A stretch of 64,000 nt of DNA from Limnohabitans sp. GTDB taxonomy: Bacteria; Bacteroidota; Bacteroidia; Flavobacteriales; Flavobacteriaceae. The DNA lies in the NCBI GenBank assembly GCA_030053945.1, contig JASGCW010000001.1, positions 138,148 to 202,147 on the forward strand, read 5' to 3'. This document shows, in pieces, positions 1 through 8,209 of this stretch; the stretch's first letter is position 1; each line of letters starts with the position of its first letter. The translations under genes and the position numbers were made by a program. Below the pieces are notes generated by a model. That model did no database searches and was not told the origin of the DNA. It was given only the letters and a program-made list of their open reading frames with translations.

Positions 1-1
1 C

Positions 2-1216
2 GACGTTTCAAATCAAATTCCAAATTTAGTTGAAGCGGGTATTTGTTCTTTCAAAATTGAAGGACGTTTAAAAGATGTGGTGTATGTAAAAAACAATGTT
101 TCTTTTTTACGTAAAAAATTAGATGCTTTTTTAGCTGAAAATAGCGACAAATACATCAAATCTTCTTCTGGAACTTGTACCTACACTTTTGATTCTGCTT
201 TAGACAGAACCTTTAACCGTGGCTATACCGATTATTTCGTTAACGAAAGACATCAATCCATTGGTTCTTGGGAAAGTCCTAAATCGAAAGGGCAATACAT
301 AGGAAAACTAATAAAAACAGTTGGAAATTCGTACATCATCGAAAATGGCGAAATGCTCAACAATGGTGATGGACTTTGTTTTATAAATGAGAATAAAGAA
401 GCCGAAGGGATTTATGTAAATAAAGCTGAAAATGGTGTTGTCACTCCTAATGTTTTAAAAGAAATTGCTGCTGGAACCGAAATTTACCGTAACAACGATG
501 CCGCATTTATCAGATTAGTTGAAAGAGAAGATAGTGCTGTTCGAAAAATTAGCACTTCGTTAGTATTAAAAGAAACTGAAACTGGATTTGAATTAATCGC
601 TACCGATGAAGATGGAAATATAAGTACTGTACGATTAGACCATCCAAAAGAAGAAACTAAAACAGGCGATTCGTTAACAGAAAACTTCAAGGTAAACTTG
701 GCAAAAACAGGTTTTACACCTTATACCGCTGACGAAATCACAATTGAATTTTCTAAAAACTGGTTCCTTCCTATTTCAAAAATCAATGAGATGCGAAGAA
801 ATGTGTACGAGCAGTTATCTGAAATTCGTTTAGCTAGTTATGTTCGTCACGAGCATCAACTAGAAAAAACATCGCATCCTTACCCAGAAACGCATTTAGA
901 CTTTACATATAATGTTTCTAATAAATATGCTCGTGCTTTTTATGAGCGTCACGGCGTAACCGAAATAGAAAAAGCATTTGAATTACAATGGGACCCAGGG
1001 AAATCGCGCGTAATGACCACTAAATATTGTATCAAATACGAATTAGAGCGTTGTCCAAAATACCATCGTGAAAATATGGATCAAAAAGTAAAAGAGCCAT
1101 TAGTACTAAAACAAGGTGAATTAGAATATAAACTAAAATTCAATTGCAAACCTTGCGAAATGGAAATTTGGGAAAAAGATGCGGAATTTGAAATAGAAGA
1201 AGATCACTTTCATTAA
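2..1216 (+). CDS. Peptidase U32 family protein (RlhA/YdcP-like), 5' end missing
   Basis: The frame is open from base 2, so the true start lies before the window; only the last ~404 residues are seen. The segment CSFKIEGRLKD near the left edge is the conserved patch of the U32 catalytic-like domain. The C-terminus carries the paired cysteines typical of the long U32 proteins (YCIKYELERCP, then FNCKPCEM), which probably bind an Fe-S cluster. Known members of this family modify RNA (RlhA hydroxylates 23S rRNA C2501; TrhP acts on tRNA) and are not proven proteases. The RNA-modification role is inferred from family; the family call itself is firm. It is followed by a T9SS gene 41 bp downstream with no clear terminator between. 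Confidence 0.88.
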   Translation, partial: DVSNQIPNLVEAGICSFKIEGRLKDVVYVKNNVSFLRKKLDAFLAENSDKYIKSSSGTCTYTFDSALDRTFNRGYTDYFVNERHQSIGSWESPKSKGQYIGKLIKTVGNSYIIENGEMLNNGDGLCFINENKEAEGIYVNKAENGVVTPNVLKEIAAGTEIYRNNDAAFIRLVEREDSAVRKISTSLVLKETETGFELIATDEDGNISTVRLDHPKEETKTGDSLTENFKVNLAKTGFTPYTADEITIEFSKNWFLPISKINEMRRNVYEQLSEIRLASYVRHEHQLEKTSHPYPETHLDFTYNVSNKYARAFYERHGVTEIEKAFELQWDPGKSRVMTTKYCIKYELERCPKYHRENMDQKVKEPLVLKQGELEYKLKFNCKPCEMEIWEKDAEFEIEEDHFH

Positions 1217-1257
1217 TTTTTATATTTTTACAAAAAAAATCTTAAACCATTGATAAT

Positions 1258-2115
1258 ATGAAATTTAAAAACTATTTTTTTATCTTAATAGCCTCTGTTG
1301 TATTTACAAGCTTTCTGAGTTTCAAAAACTCTTTATTTATTAGTGATTATCACACTACAAAACCCCTAAGATCAGGGGGAGCAGCAGCTTCTGGAATTGG
1401 CGGTAGAACAGGTGCTCCTGGAGAAGGACTTTGCTCTGACTGTCATGGTGGAGGAAGTTTTACACCTACTGCAACTCTTGTAGTTAGAAACAGTTCTAAT
1501 GTAATTGTAACCTCTTATGTTCCAGGACAAACATACAATTTAACTTTCTCAGTAACTGCATCAAGTACAAGATTTGGTATGCAAGCTACTTCTTTAAACG
1601 CTTCAAATACTTCTGTTGGTACTTTTTCATCTCCGTCTAGCAATGCACAAATTTCCACTTCTGGGGGAAGAACTTATTTTGAACATAATGCTACTAGTAC
1701 AACAGGAACTTTTACTGGTCAGTGGACCGCTCCTGCCACAGGAACTGGAACAGTTACATTTTATTTCATAGGTCTTGCTGTAAATGGAACTGGTAACACT
1801 AATGGCGACAATGCAACCTCTGGAAGAACATTACAACTAACAGAAACACCTCTAAGTACTTTAGATTTTGATTTTACCAAATCTATCCAAATACAGCAAA
1901 ATCCAGTAAAAGACATCTTAGCGATTCAAACAAATAAATTGTATAAGAATTTAAATATTGAAATTTTTGACATTAGCGGTAAAAGAGTATTTCAAAACGC
2001 TTATTCTGACACTAAAAACATTTCAATAAATTTTGAAGGTGAAGCTGGAGTTTACTTCTTAAAAGTTAACAATGAAGATAACAACACCGCAAAAATTAAA
2101 TTTATAAAAGAATAG
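1258..2115 (+). CDS. T9SS-secreted protein with CxxCH motif (choice-of-anchor V type)
   Basis: A 285-residue protein with an N-terminal signal/membrane segment (about residues 5-25), then TGAPGE followed by CSDCH at residues 59-63, the c-type heme attachment pattern CxxCH. A beta-rich Ser/Thr/Asn-rich domain (70-200) follows, then a type A T9SS C-terminal sorting domain (about 205-285: QNPVKD, IFDISGKRV, GVYFLKV, KFIKE ending). This is the architecture of choice-of-anchor V proteins in Bacteroidota. It should be exported and released or anchored at the cell surface. Whether heme is really attached is unknown: only one CxxCH is present. A strong terminator follows at once. Confidence 0.8.
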   Translation: MKFKNYFFILIASVVFTSFLSFKNSLFISDYHTTKPLRSGGAAASGIGGRTGAPGEGLCSDCHGGGSFTPTATLVVRNSSNVIVTSYVPGQTYNLTFSVTASSTRFGMQATSLNASNTSVGTFSSPSSNAQISTSGGRTYFEHNATSTTGTFTGQWTAPATGTGTVTFYFIGLAVNGTGNTNGDNATSGRTLQLTETPLSTLDFDFTKSIQIQQNPVKDILAIQTNKLYKNLNIEIFDISGKRVFQNAYSDTKNISINFEGEAGVYFLKVNNEDNNTAKIKFIKE

Positions 2116-2150
2116 GTTTACAAATAATTAGTAAAACCCCAATTTTTGTA

Positions 2151-2178
2151 ACCGATGCTTTAAAGCATCGGTTTTTTT
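2151..2178 (+). terminator. Rho-independent terminator after the choice-of-anchor V gene
   Basis: ACCGATGCTTTAAAGCATCGGT is an uninterrupted inverted repeat (split here: ACCGATGCTT / AAAGCATCGGT) followed by seven T. It ends the transcript of the gene that stops at 2115. Confidence 0.9.
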
Positions 2179-2239
2179 ATGATAACCAGATCTCATTAAC
2201 ATTAAGATTAAGTTAACATAAATCATATATTCAATTTCG

Positions 2240-2247
2240 TACATTTG
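2240..2247 (+). promoter_or_regulatory. Promoter -7 element of the pirin-sigZ gene run
   Basis: TACATTTG matches the Bacteroidota -7 consensus TAnnTTTG and lies 18 bp before the pirin ATG at 2266. It overlaps the TTG that would start a longer ORF, which argues for the ATG. No good -33 TTG is seen at the usual distance. Confidence 0.55.
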
Positions 2248-2265
2248 TATATACAAATTTTAAAC

Positions 2266-2976
2266 ATGAAAACGATTATACACAAATCCAACGAAAGAGG
2301 TCACGCTAATCACGGTTGGTTAGACGCATATCATAGTTTCAGTTTTGCCAGTTGGTTTAATCCTGAAAAAGTACATTTCGGAGTACTTAGAGTGTTAAAT
2401 GACGACACTATTGCTGGCGGAATGGGTTTTGGGATGCACCCTCACGATAATATGGAAATAATTACTATTCCATTAGAAGGGGCATTGGCTCATAAAGACA
2501 GTATGGGGAATTCGGCTACCATTGAAACTGGTGACATCCAAGTGATGAGTGCAGGCACTGGTGTGATGCATAGTGAATTTAATCCTAATCACGACAAGCA
2601 AACAAAGTTATTTCAAATTTGGCTGTTTCCTAACAAACAAAATGTAACACCTAGATACCAGCAAATTACCTTAGACAAAGGCTTAGAAAAAAATAATTTT
2701 GCTCAAATTTTATCTCCTAATCCGGAGGATATCGGGGTGTGGATTCATCAAGATGCTTGGTTTTATTTAAGTAATTTTGACAAAGATTTCTCAAAAAAAT
2801 TAAATTTAAAAAAAGAAGGAAACGGTTTCTACATTATGAATATTGAAGGAGAAATAGACATAAGTGGAACTATTTTAGGAAAAAGAGACGCTATTGGCAT
2901 TTGGGAAACTCCTGAAATTGAAATTAAAGCAAATTCTAATGCTAAATTTTTAGTAATGGAAATACCTATGGAATAA
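2266..2976 (+). CDS. Pirin family protein (quercetin 2,3-dioxygenase-like cupin)
   Basis: A two-cupin pirin of 236 residues. The metal-binding region is clear: FGMHPHDNMEIITIPLEG then AHKDSMGN, and further on MHSEFNPN. Pirins bind Fe; bacterial members can act as quercetinases or as redox-responsive regulators, and the role here is not determinable from sequence. I chose the ATG at 2266 because the upstream TTG at 2245 sits inside the promoter element. It is first in a co-directional run of six to seven closely spaced genes (pirin, GNAT, YjdI-like, FMN reductase, DUF1801, sigma factor), which points to redox or electrophile stress. Confidence 0.88.
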   Translation: MKTIIHKSNERGHANHGWLDAYHSFSFASWFNPEKVHFGVLRVLNDDTIAGGMGFGMHPHDNMEIITIPLEGALAHKDSMGNSATIETGDIQVMSAGTGVMHSEFNPNHDKQTKLFQIWLFPNKQNVTPRYQQITLDKGLEKNNFAQILSPNPEDIGVWIHQDAWFYLSNFDKDFSKKLNLKKEGNGFYIMNIEGEIDISGTILGKRDAIGIWETPEIEIKANSNAKFLVMEIPME

Positions 2977-2982
2977 TAAATT

Positions 2983-3270
2983 ATGATTATGGAACAAGTA
3001 CAACTCAAAATAAACGACAACAAAGGCACATTTTATATCGAAATAGCGGGTAAGCAGGAAGCTATGATGACTTTTGTTTTTGCTGGCGATGAGAAAATTA
3101 TTATCGACCACACCGAAGTAAACGAAGGCAACAACGGCAAAGGATTTGGGAAAAAAATGGTCACCGCAGCTGTAGAATACGCTCATGAAAAAGGAATCAC
3201 TATTTTACCATTATGCCCATTTGCCAAAAGTGTTTTTGATAAAGTCCCAGAGTTTAGAGATGTTTTATAA
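2983..3270 (+). CDS. Small GNAT-fold N-acetyltransferase (YjdJ-like)
   Basis: A 95-residue, single-domain acetyltransferase of the short YjdJ type. The acetyl-CoA loop is seen as NNGKGFGKKMV and the following helix and strand as AVEYAHEKGITILPLCPF. The gene starts 6 bp after pirin (ATG ATT ATG; either ATG is possible). In Escherichia coli yjdJ sits beside yjdI, the same pair as here, so the two products probably act together. The substrate is unknown. Confidence 0.85.
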   Translation: MIMEQVQLKINDNKGTFYIEIAGKQEAMMTFVFAGDEKIIIDHTEVNEGNNGKGFGKKMVTAAVEYAHEKGITILPLCPFAKSVFDKVPEFRDVL

Positions 3271-3289
3271 ACCATAAAAAATAAATATT

Positions 3290-3520
3290 ATGGATTCAAA
3301 AGAGGTAACAAAAAAATACACTAACGGCGAAGTAACTATAGTGTGGCAACCTAGCAAGTGTGCTCATTCTGGTAATTGTGTGCGTAACAATCCTGATGTA
3401 TTTAGACCAAAAGAACAACCTTGGATTGTTACCGATAATTCAACCACAGAAAAGATCATTGAAACTGTTAACAAGCGCCCTTCGAGAGCGCTAACCTTTT
3501 ATCTAAATAAAAATGACTAA
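3290..3520 (+). CDS. YjdI-like divergent 4Fe-4S mono-cluster protein, missing a usual cysteine
   Basis: A 76-residue protein matching the Fer4_19/YjdI family: WQPSKCAHSGNCVRNNPDVF holds Cys24 and Cys30, and PWI follows as in family members. The family normally has another Cys in a CPSGAL stretch near the C-terminus. Here that stretch reads RPSRAL, so a cluster ligand is replaced by Arg. Only two Cys remain in the whole protein. The Fe-S cluster may be absent, altered or bridged to a partner. The gene overlaps the next one by 8 bp, so translation is probably coupled. Confidence 0.82.
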   Translation: MDSKEVTKKYTNGEVTIVWQPSKCAHSGNCVRNNPDVFRPKEQPWIVTDNSTTEKIIETVNKRPSRALTFYLNKND

Positions 3521-4046
3521 AAAAATAATTGCCTTTGGTGCTTCATCAAGCAAAACTTCAATTAACAAACAATTAGCGACTTACACTGCAAATCTTTTTG
3601 AAAATGTTTCGGTAGAAGTTTTAGATTTAAACGATTACGAAATGCCAATTTTTTCCGTTGACAAGGAAAAAGAAAACGGAATGCATCCGCTTGCCAAAGA
3701 ATTTTATACAAAAATTGGATCTGCAGATTTATTAATCATCTCCTTAGCAGAACATAACGGAAATTATTCGTCGGCTTTTAAAAATATATTAGATTGGACA
3801 TCAAGAATTAACGCCAAAACATTTCAAGAAAAGCCAGTATTACTATTAGCTACATCACCTGGAGCACGTGGCGGAAGCTCTGTACTAGAAATTGCGAATC
3901 AACGATTTCCTTTTCAGGGCGCTGTCGTTAAAGGAAGTTTTTCTTTACCAAGTTTTAATGATAATTTTGATAGTACTAAAGCAGAAATTACTAATTTAGA
4001 GTACAAACAAAAATTAAATAATTTGGTTGCTCAAATTGACTTTTAA
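3513..4046 (+). CDS. NAD(P)H-dependent FMN reductase family protein
   Basis: A 177-residue flavodoxin-fold protein. The N-terminal flavin phosphate loop is GASSSKTSINKQLA, and the family's LLATSPGARGGSSVLE segment lies near residue 110. It likely reduces FMN, quinones or azo compounds in the cytoplasm. It overlaps the YjdI-like gene by 8 bp and lies 9 bp before a DUF1801 gene, in the pirin-sigZ run. Confidence 0.85.
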   Translation: MTKKIIAFGASSSKTSINKQLATYTANLFENVSVEVLDLNDYEMPIFSVDKEKENGMHPLAKEFYTKIGSADLLIISLAEHNGNYSSAFKNILDWTSRINAKTFQEKPVLLLATSPGARGGSSVLEIANQRFPFQGAVVKGSFSLPSFNDNFDSTKAEITNLEYKQKLNNLVAQIDF

Positions 4047-4055
4047 TACATTTTT

Positions 4056-4448
4056 ATGAATTCCGAAATTCTTAATTACAATGACAAACAATTGCCTGAA
4101 GACAAGTCAATTTGCGATGCTTTGTATGAGATAATTTCAACTAATTTACCAGAATCAGAAAACAAAATTTGGCACGCACATCCTGTTTGGTTTTTGGATG
4201 GCAATCCTATTGTGGGTTATAGTAAACAAAAAGCAGGCATCCGTCTAATGTTTTGGAGTGGTGCTAGTTTTGAAGAACCCGATTTAAAATCAGGATCTGG
4301 AAAATTCAAAGACGCTTCTATATTCTTCACCTCAGCATCACAAATAGAGCAAGATAAACTTAGAAGTTGGCTAGAAAAATCTCGAAACATTCAATGGGAT
4401 TATAAAAATATTGTAAAAAGAAAAGGCGTTTTAGAACGTTTAAAATAA
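4056..4448 (+). CDS. DUF1801 domain-containing protein
   Basis: A 130-residue cytoplasmic protein. The segment WHAHPVWFLDGNPIVGYS followed by MFWSGASF is typical of DUF1801 (YdhG-like) proteins, whose biochemical role is unknown. It lies 9 bp after the FMN reductase and 17 bp before the sigma factor gene, so it is probably co-transcribed with both. Confidence 0.75.
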   Translation: MNSEILNYNDKQLPEDKSICDALYEIISTNLPESENKIWHAHPVWFLDGNPIVGYSKQKAGIRLMFWSGASFEEPDLKSGSGKFKDASIFFTSASQIEQDKLRSWLEKSRNIQWDYKNIVKRKGVLERLK

Positions 4449-4465
4449 AATACCAATAAATTTAT

Positions 4466-5059
4466 ATGAATCTACGTGAGGACTTAATAAAATACGTCAA
4501 AAAAATTATTGGAGACATTCCTGATGTAGAAGACATTGTACAAGATACTTTACTAATTAGTATTGAAAAAAGAAAAGATTTAATTGAAGAAAGCAAATAT
4601 CAACAATGGGTTTTTAGAATTGCAAGAAATATATCTATTGATTTTTTAAAGAAGAACCAGAAGAAACTTCCACAAATAACAGATTTAGTATTTATAGAAG
4701 AAGGAAAAGAAAAACCAAACTCTTTCCTCGCTTTAGCAGAAGACAATAAGCATATTTATGATAAAGTAAAAGAAGATTTCTTAGAGAAAAATAAATCTCC
4801 GTTAGAAATCAAATCTTATTTTTCAGAAAATTACCCCGAAGTTTTATCTATTTCAGACAATTATTTTGAAGCTTTACTTTTAGCTGAATTCAAAGGTATT
4901 TCGCAACAAGATATTGCCGACCAACTTCAGTTACCATTACCAACCATCAAATCAAGAATTCAAAGAGCACGCCAAAAAATAAAAGACATCTTTTTAAAAC
5001 GTTGTCAAATCGAATTAGATGCTCGTGGTGGTATTGTAAACTATAATTGTGAAAAATAA
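4466..5059 (+). CDS. sigZ: ECF-type sigma factor, SigZ-like
   Basis: A 197-residue sigma-70 family protein. Region 2 is recognisable by DVEDIVQDTLL and YQQWVFRIARNISIDFLKKN; region 4 by LLLAEFKGISQQDIADQLQLPLPTIKSRIQRARQKI. A short C-terminal tail after region 4 carries Cys180 and Cys195 around LDARGGIVNY, the extension seen in SigZ proteins and a plausible redox or metal switch. No anti-sigma gene is adjacent. It closes the pirin-YjdI-FMN reductase run, so it may control that run. That autoregulation is an inference, since no target promoter is evident. Confidence 0.8.
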   Translation: MNLREDLIKYVKKIIGDIPDVEDIVQDTLLISIEKRKDLIEESKYQQWVFRIARNISIDFLKKNQKKLPQITDLVFIEEGKEKPNSFLALAEDNKHIYDKVKEDFLEKNKSPLEIKSYFSENYPEVLSISDNYFEALLLAEFKGISQQDIADQLQLPLPTIKSRIQRARQKIKDIFLKRCQIELDARGGIVNYNCEK

Positions 5060-5118
5060 TACAATCTAAATTGCATCTTTTTTTCATTTCATAGTCATTT
5101 ATAAAAAATGATTTAACA

Positions 5119-5985
5119 ATGAAAACACTTATTCAAAATTTTGGCTTTTTTATTCTCTTATTTATTGCAACAGGATTGTTCTACTTTTATAATTACAATC
5201 CGTATGTTTATTATGGGGTTTTTGTGGGCTCTTTGCTTATCACATTTCTGCTTGAAAAAAAATATCCTTTTGAAGTCCAATGGACAAAAACAGATGCTAA
5301 TCTCTGGCAAGATATTATGTATGCCATAAGTACCATTTTTATCAGTCCAATTGCGAAGGTAGCTGTAACCTATATACTAGTCGCTATAAACATACAAGCA
5401 TTTCATCTAACTCTTTTTTCTAATGCAATTCCATTTCCTTTAGTAATTCTCACTGGCTTGTTATTATCTGGTTTCCTTCCCTATTGGCATCATAGATTAT
5501 CACATACAAAAAGCTCATTGCTTTGGAAAATACACGCAATACATCATTCTCCAGACAAAATTTATTGGCTAAATGGTTTTAGATTACATCCTATAAATGC
5601 TTTTCTAACTGCTTTTTTGAGTTTAATTCCTCTTCAAATATTAGGCTTTTCAAAAGAAAGCATTTTATTAGTAAGTTTTATAAACAACTATGTAGCCATA
5701 CTTAATCATACCAATATAAACTTCAAATTAGGAGCGTTTAATTATATATTCAACATGAATGAAGTACACCGTTGGCATCATTCAAATATTGAGACTGAAG
5801 GAAATAGCAATTATAGCAGTGGAGCACTAGTTTTTTGGGATCTACTCTTTAATAGTTTTTACCTACCTCAGAGATTATTTGAAATAAATCAAATTGGACT
5901 ATTTGACTCTAGCAAAAAAATATTTCCGAAAAAATTAATTAGCCAGCTAATTTTTCCATTTAAATTGAATCAAAAAGACTCATAA
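5119..5985 (+). CDS. Sterol desaturase / fatty acid hydroxylase family membrane enzyme
   Basis: A 288-residue multi-pass membrane protein with about five hydrophobic segments. The di-iron histidine boxes are present: HHRLSH, HAIHH (both within about residues 124-146) and HRWHH (near 216). Such enzymes hydroxylate or desaturate lipids or carotenoids in the inner membrane; the substrate cannot be assigned. It begins 59 bp after the sigma factor gene and is followed by an inverted repeat shared with the convergent gene. Confidence 0.85.
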   Translation: MKTLIQNFGFFILLFIATGLFYFYNYNPYVYYGVFVGSLLITFLLEKKYPFEVQWTKTDANLWQDIMYAISTIFISPIAKVAVTYILVAINIQAFHLTLFSNAIPFPLVILTGLLLSGFLPYWHHRLSHTKSSLLWKIHAIHHSPDKIYWLNGFRLHPINAFLTAFLSLIPLQILGFSKESILLVSFINNYVAILNHTNINFKLGAFNYIFNMNEVHRWHHSNIETEGNSNYSSGALVFWDLLFNSFYLPQRLFEINQIGLFDSSKKIFPKKLISQLIFPFKLNQKDS

Positions 5986-6042
5986 TTATAATTGCAAACG
6001 ATACTAAAACCATTTTCTAAAGCTTGTGTAAATGTTTTATTA

Positions 6043-6067
6043 CCTGACAGGTTTGAAATCTGTCAGG
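6043..6067. terminator. Inverted repeat between convergent genes
   Basis: CCTGACAG and CTGTCAGG are separated by a 9-base loop. It lies between the stop codons of two convergent genes and may serve as a two-way terminator, though the T-tracts are weak. The CCTGACAG arm type is also common as a dispersed hairpin in related genomes (from memory, not checked). Confidence 0.5.
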
Positions 6068-6076
6068 CATAAAAAC

Positions 6077-7702
6077 TTATTTATTTATCGATAAATTCTT
6101 AAAGCTAGAAACATCAATCACTTCCTCTGTATCAGAATCAAAAGAAATTTCAACTTGATCACCAACGCGTGTAATGGGTAACTCATTTGATAATTGTGAC
6201 GAACCAATAAAAATTTTGGCTTCACCTTCAATTGTGAAATAGTAAAAACTATTCCCATTTTTTATATCACTTTGAATACGGGTTACTGTTGCTTTTACTA
6301 ATTTTTTATTTACCTGTGTATCTGGTTTAATGGTATTTCCAGACATATTATAAGCATTTTTATAAGCCATCAAAGTTTCTCTCATTGTATTTCCAACACC
6401 TACAATCGTATAATCGTTTATAGAAACCATAGCAAACATTTTTACCAACCCTCCTTTATCCTTTAATGTCATTACATAGGTTGGAATATTGTTGATATTG
6501 TAAGGTATAGGCAACGAAGCATTATATCCCTTCTCTTGCACCTTTCCTTGTGCCGAACTTTGAGCTGCATATTCTGTTGCTCCGCTTTGCTTATAAAAAG
6601 TGGTTTTCTTAGTTCTTGTATCTACCAACACAAAACCTACTGCCGATTCATCTTTCCCAACTGAGGTTATACCAGTGTACCAATATGATTTGTTATCTTT
6701 TCCATAAACTAGCGCCATACCTTCAGTGATTTGTAATTTATCTGAGTTAGAAAAATTCCAATATCCGTGTACTAATTCTCCCCAATCATTTAATTGCTCT
6801 TCTATAAAGTCTATAGGTTGAATACGATCTACCCACTTAGGAGTATTTTCAATTGAATAATCTTTTATTTCCCCAGTTTGAGCATCTACGACTACTACAC
6901 CAGTTGCATCATTCCCGCTAAAACCAATTTTCTTTTCGTACTTAGTAACTACCCAATAAGGCTTCCCGTTATCATCTATTTCAAAAGAAAAATCAGTAAG
7001 CCCTACTGTAGTATATCCATTCATATAAATATGACGTTTAAGATTACTACCGAAATATGCAGAAGGTTGAAACTTAATTCTGATTTGATTTTTTTCTAAA
7101 TTTTGAATTAACTTCACATCTCGCTCATTTGTTGCCGAAACCATTACGTATCCTGACGTACCTTGACTGTTATTCAACCATTTGAAAAAACCAGAATGTA
7201 ATAAAGGGGCTACCCAATACAACTTTTTATTTACCTGCTGGATACAAAACTCTCCTAGATGTACTTGGCTTCCTAAAGCTGGTTGTGAGCCTAAAATCTT
7301 TTCACCTAACAAATAAGCTAAGTCTTCATCAACAACTCGAATTTCATCCATTGAAATTGGAGCGATATGATTAGAAATTTTGTCCCCATTATCAACTTTT
7401 CCAATTAAACTTTGGTATTCTTTTGTTCTAAATAATGCCGAACTAAAAATAGGTAAAATGAAAATATATAAAAGTAAAACCCCAATAAGATACTTTTTCC
7501 AGTTAGCTGGCCCTTTTAAAACCTTAAATTGCTTTCCATCATTACTTACTTGAAAAGAAATGAAAAATAAAGATGTTAGTAGCAATAAAATCAAAAAAAT
7601 TATTGGTAATTTAACAAAACCATACCCAATAACTGGAAGTGTAAAGTAAAATATTAGCACACCAATTATAAAAAGTGAAAATGACTTAAAAAATGTTTTC
7701 AT
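6077..7702 (-). CDS. Uncharacterised membrane protein with large extracytoplasmic domain
   Basis: A 541-residue protein I do not recognise firmly. Three hydrophobic segments occupy roughly residues 8-28, 30-50 and 70-90, followed by a ~440-residue hydrophilic part. That part has repeated PepSY-like strand pairs (VVVDAQTGEIKDYS; VLVDTRTKKTTFYK) and aromatic YWV motifs (KLYWVAPLLHSGFFKW; KPYWVVTKYE; KSYWYTGITSV). The last ~80 residues look like a small beta barrel. Similar large proteins occur in Firmicutes and Bacteroidota without known function. It stands alone, convergent with the desaturase gene. Confidence 0.6.
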   Translation of the reverse strand: MKTFFKSFSLFIIGVLIFYFTLPVIGYGFVKLPIIFLILLLLTSLFFISFQVSNDGKQFKVLKGPANWKKYLIGVLLLYIFILPIFSSALFRTKEYQSLIGKVDNGDKISNHIAPISMDEIRVVDEDLAYLLGEKILGSQPALGSQVHLGEFCIQQVNKKLYWVAPLLHSGFFKWLNNSQGTSGYVMVSATNERDVKLIQNLEKNQIRIKFQPSAYFGSNLKRHIYMNGYTTVGLTDFSFEIDDNGKPYWVVTKYEKKIGFSGNDATGVVVVDAQTGEIKDYSIENTPKWVDRIQPIDFIEEQLNDWGELVHGYWNFSNSDKLQITEGMALVYGKDNKSYWYTGITSVGKDESAVGFVLVDTRTKKTTFYKQSGATEYAAQSSAQGKVQEKGYNASLPIPYNINNIPTYVMTLKDKGGLVKMFAMVSINDYTIVGVGNTMRETLMAYKNAYNMSGNTIKPDTQVNKKLVKATVTRIQSDIKNGNSFYYFTIEGEAKIFIGSSQLSNELPITRVGDQVEISFDSDTEEVIDVSSFKNLSINK

Positions 7703-7812
7703 TCGTTATGTTTATTTATACATATTCTTAGTCAACATATTTTACTAAATGTTACAATTCTTTATTTACAAAACACATAAAAAAACATCTAGATTTCCTA
7801 GAGGCTTGAATT

Positions 7813-8202
7813 TTAAAATTTCCCAGCTATCTTAGCTGCTAGTTCTTGAAACTCTTCTGGCGAAAGTTTTACTTTTTGTTGAAAACGCATCTCATCCATA
7901 TTATTCAACGGGATAAGGTGTACGTGTGCGTGCGGCACCTCTAGCCCTATTACAGCCATACCAACACGCTTACAAGACACCGCTTTTTCTAATGCTATAG
8001 CTACTTTTTTTGAAAATGACATTAATCCTAGATAAAGTTCATCTTCGATATCAAAAATCTTATCTATTTCCTCTTTAGGAATACAAAGAGTATGCCCTTT
8101 AGCATTAGGATTTACATCCAAAAAGGCTAAATAATTATCATCCTCTGCTATTTTGTAACAAGGAATTTCTCCATTTACAATTTTTGTGAATATCGATGCC
8201 AT
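7813..8202 (-). CDS. HIT family nucleotide hydrolase/transferase
   Basis: A 129-residue Hint-type protein. The catalytic triad motif HAHVHLIP is at residues 91-98, and CIPKEEIDKIFD and FLDVNPNAKGHTL match the family. It probably hydrolyses nucleoside phosphoramidates or adenylylated compounds in the cytoplasm. It starts 7 bp after the greA stop on the same strand, so the two form an operon. A weak CTAG hairpin plus T-run near 7785-7800 may end the transcript. Confidence 0.9.
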   Translation of the reverse strand: MASIFTKIVNGEIPCYKIAEDDNYLAFLDVNPNAKGHTLCIPKEEIDKIFDIEDELYLGLMSFSKKVAIALEKAVSCKRVGMAVIGLEVPHAHVHLIPLNNMDEMRFQQKVKLSPEEFQELAAKIAGKF

Positions 8203-8209
8203 ATTTCGA

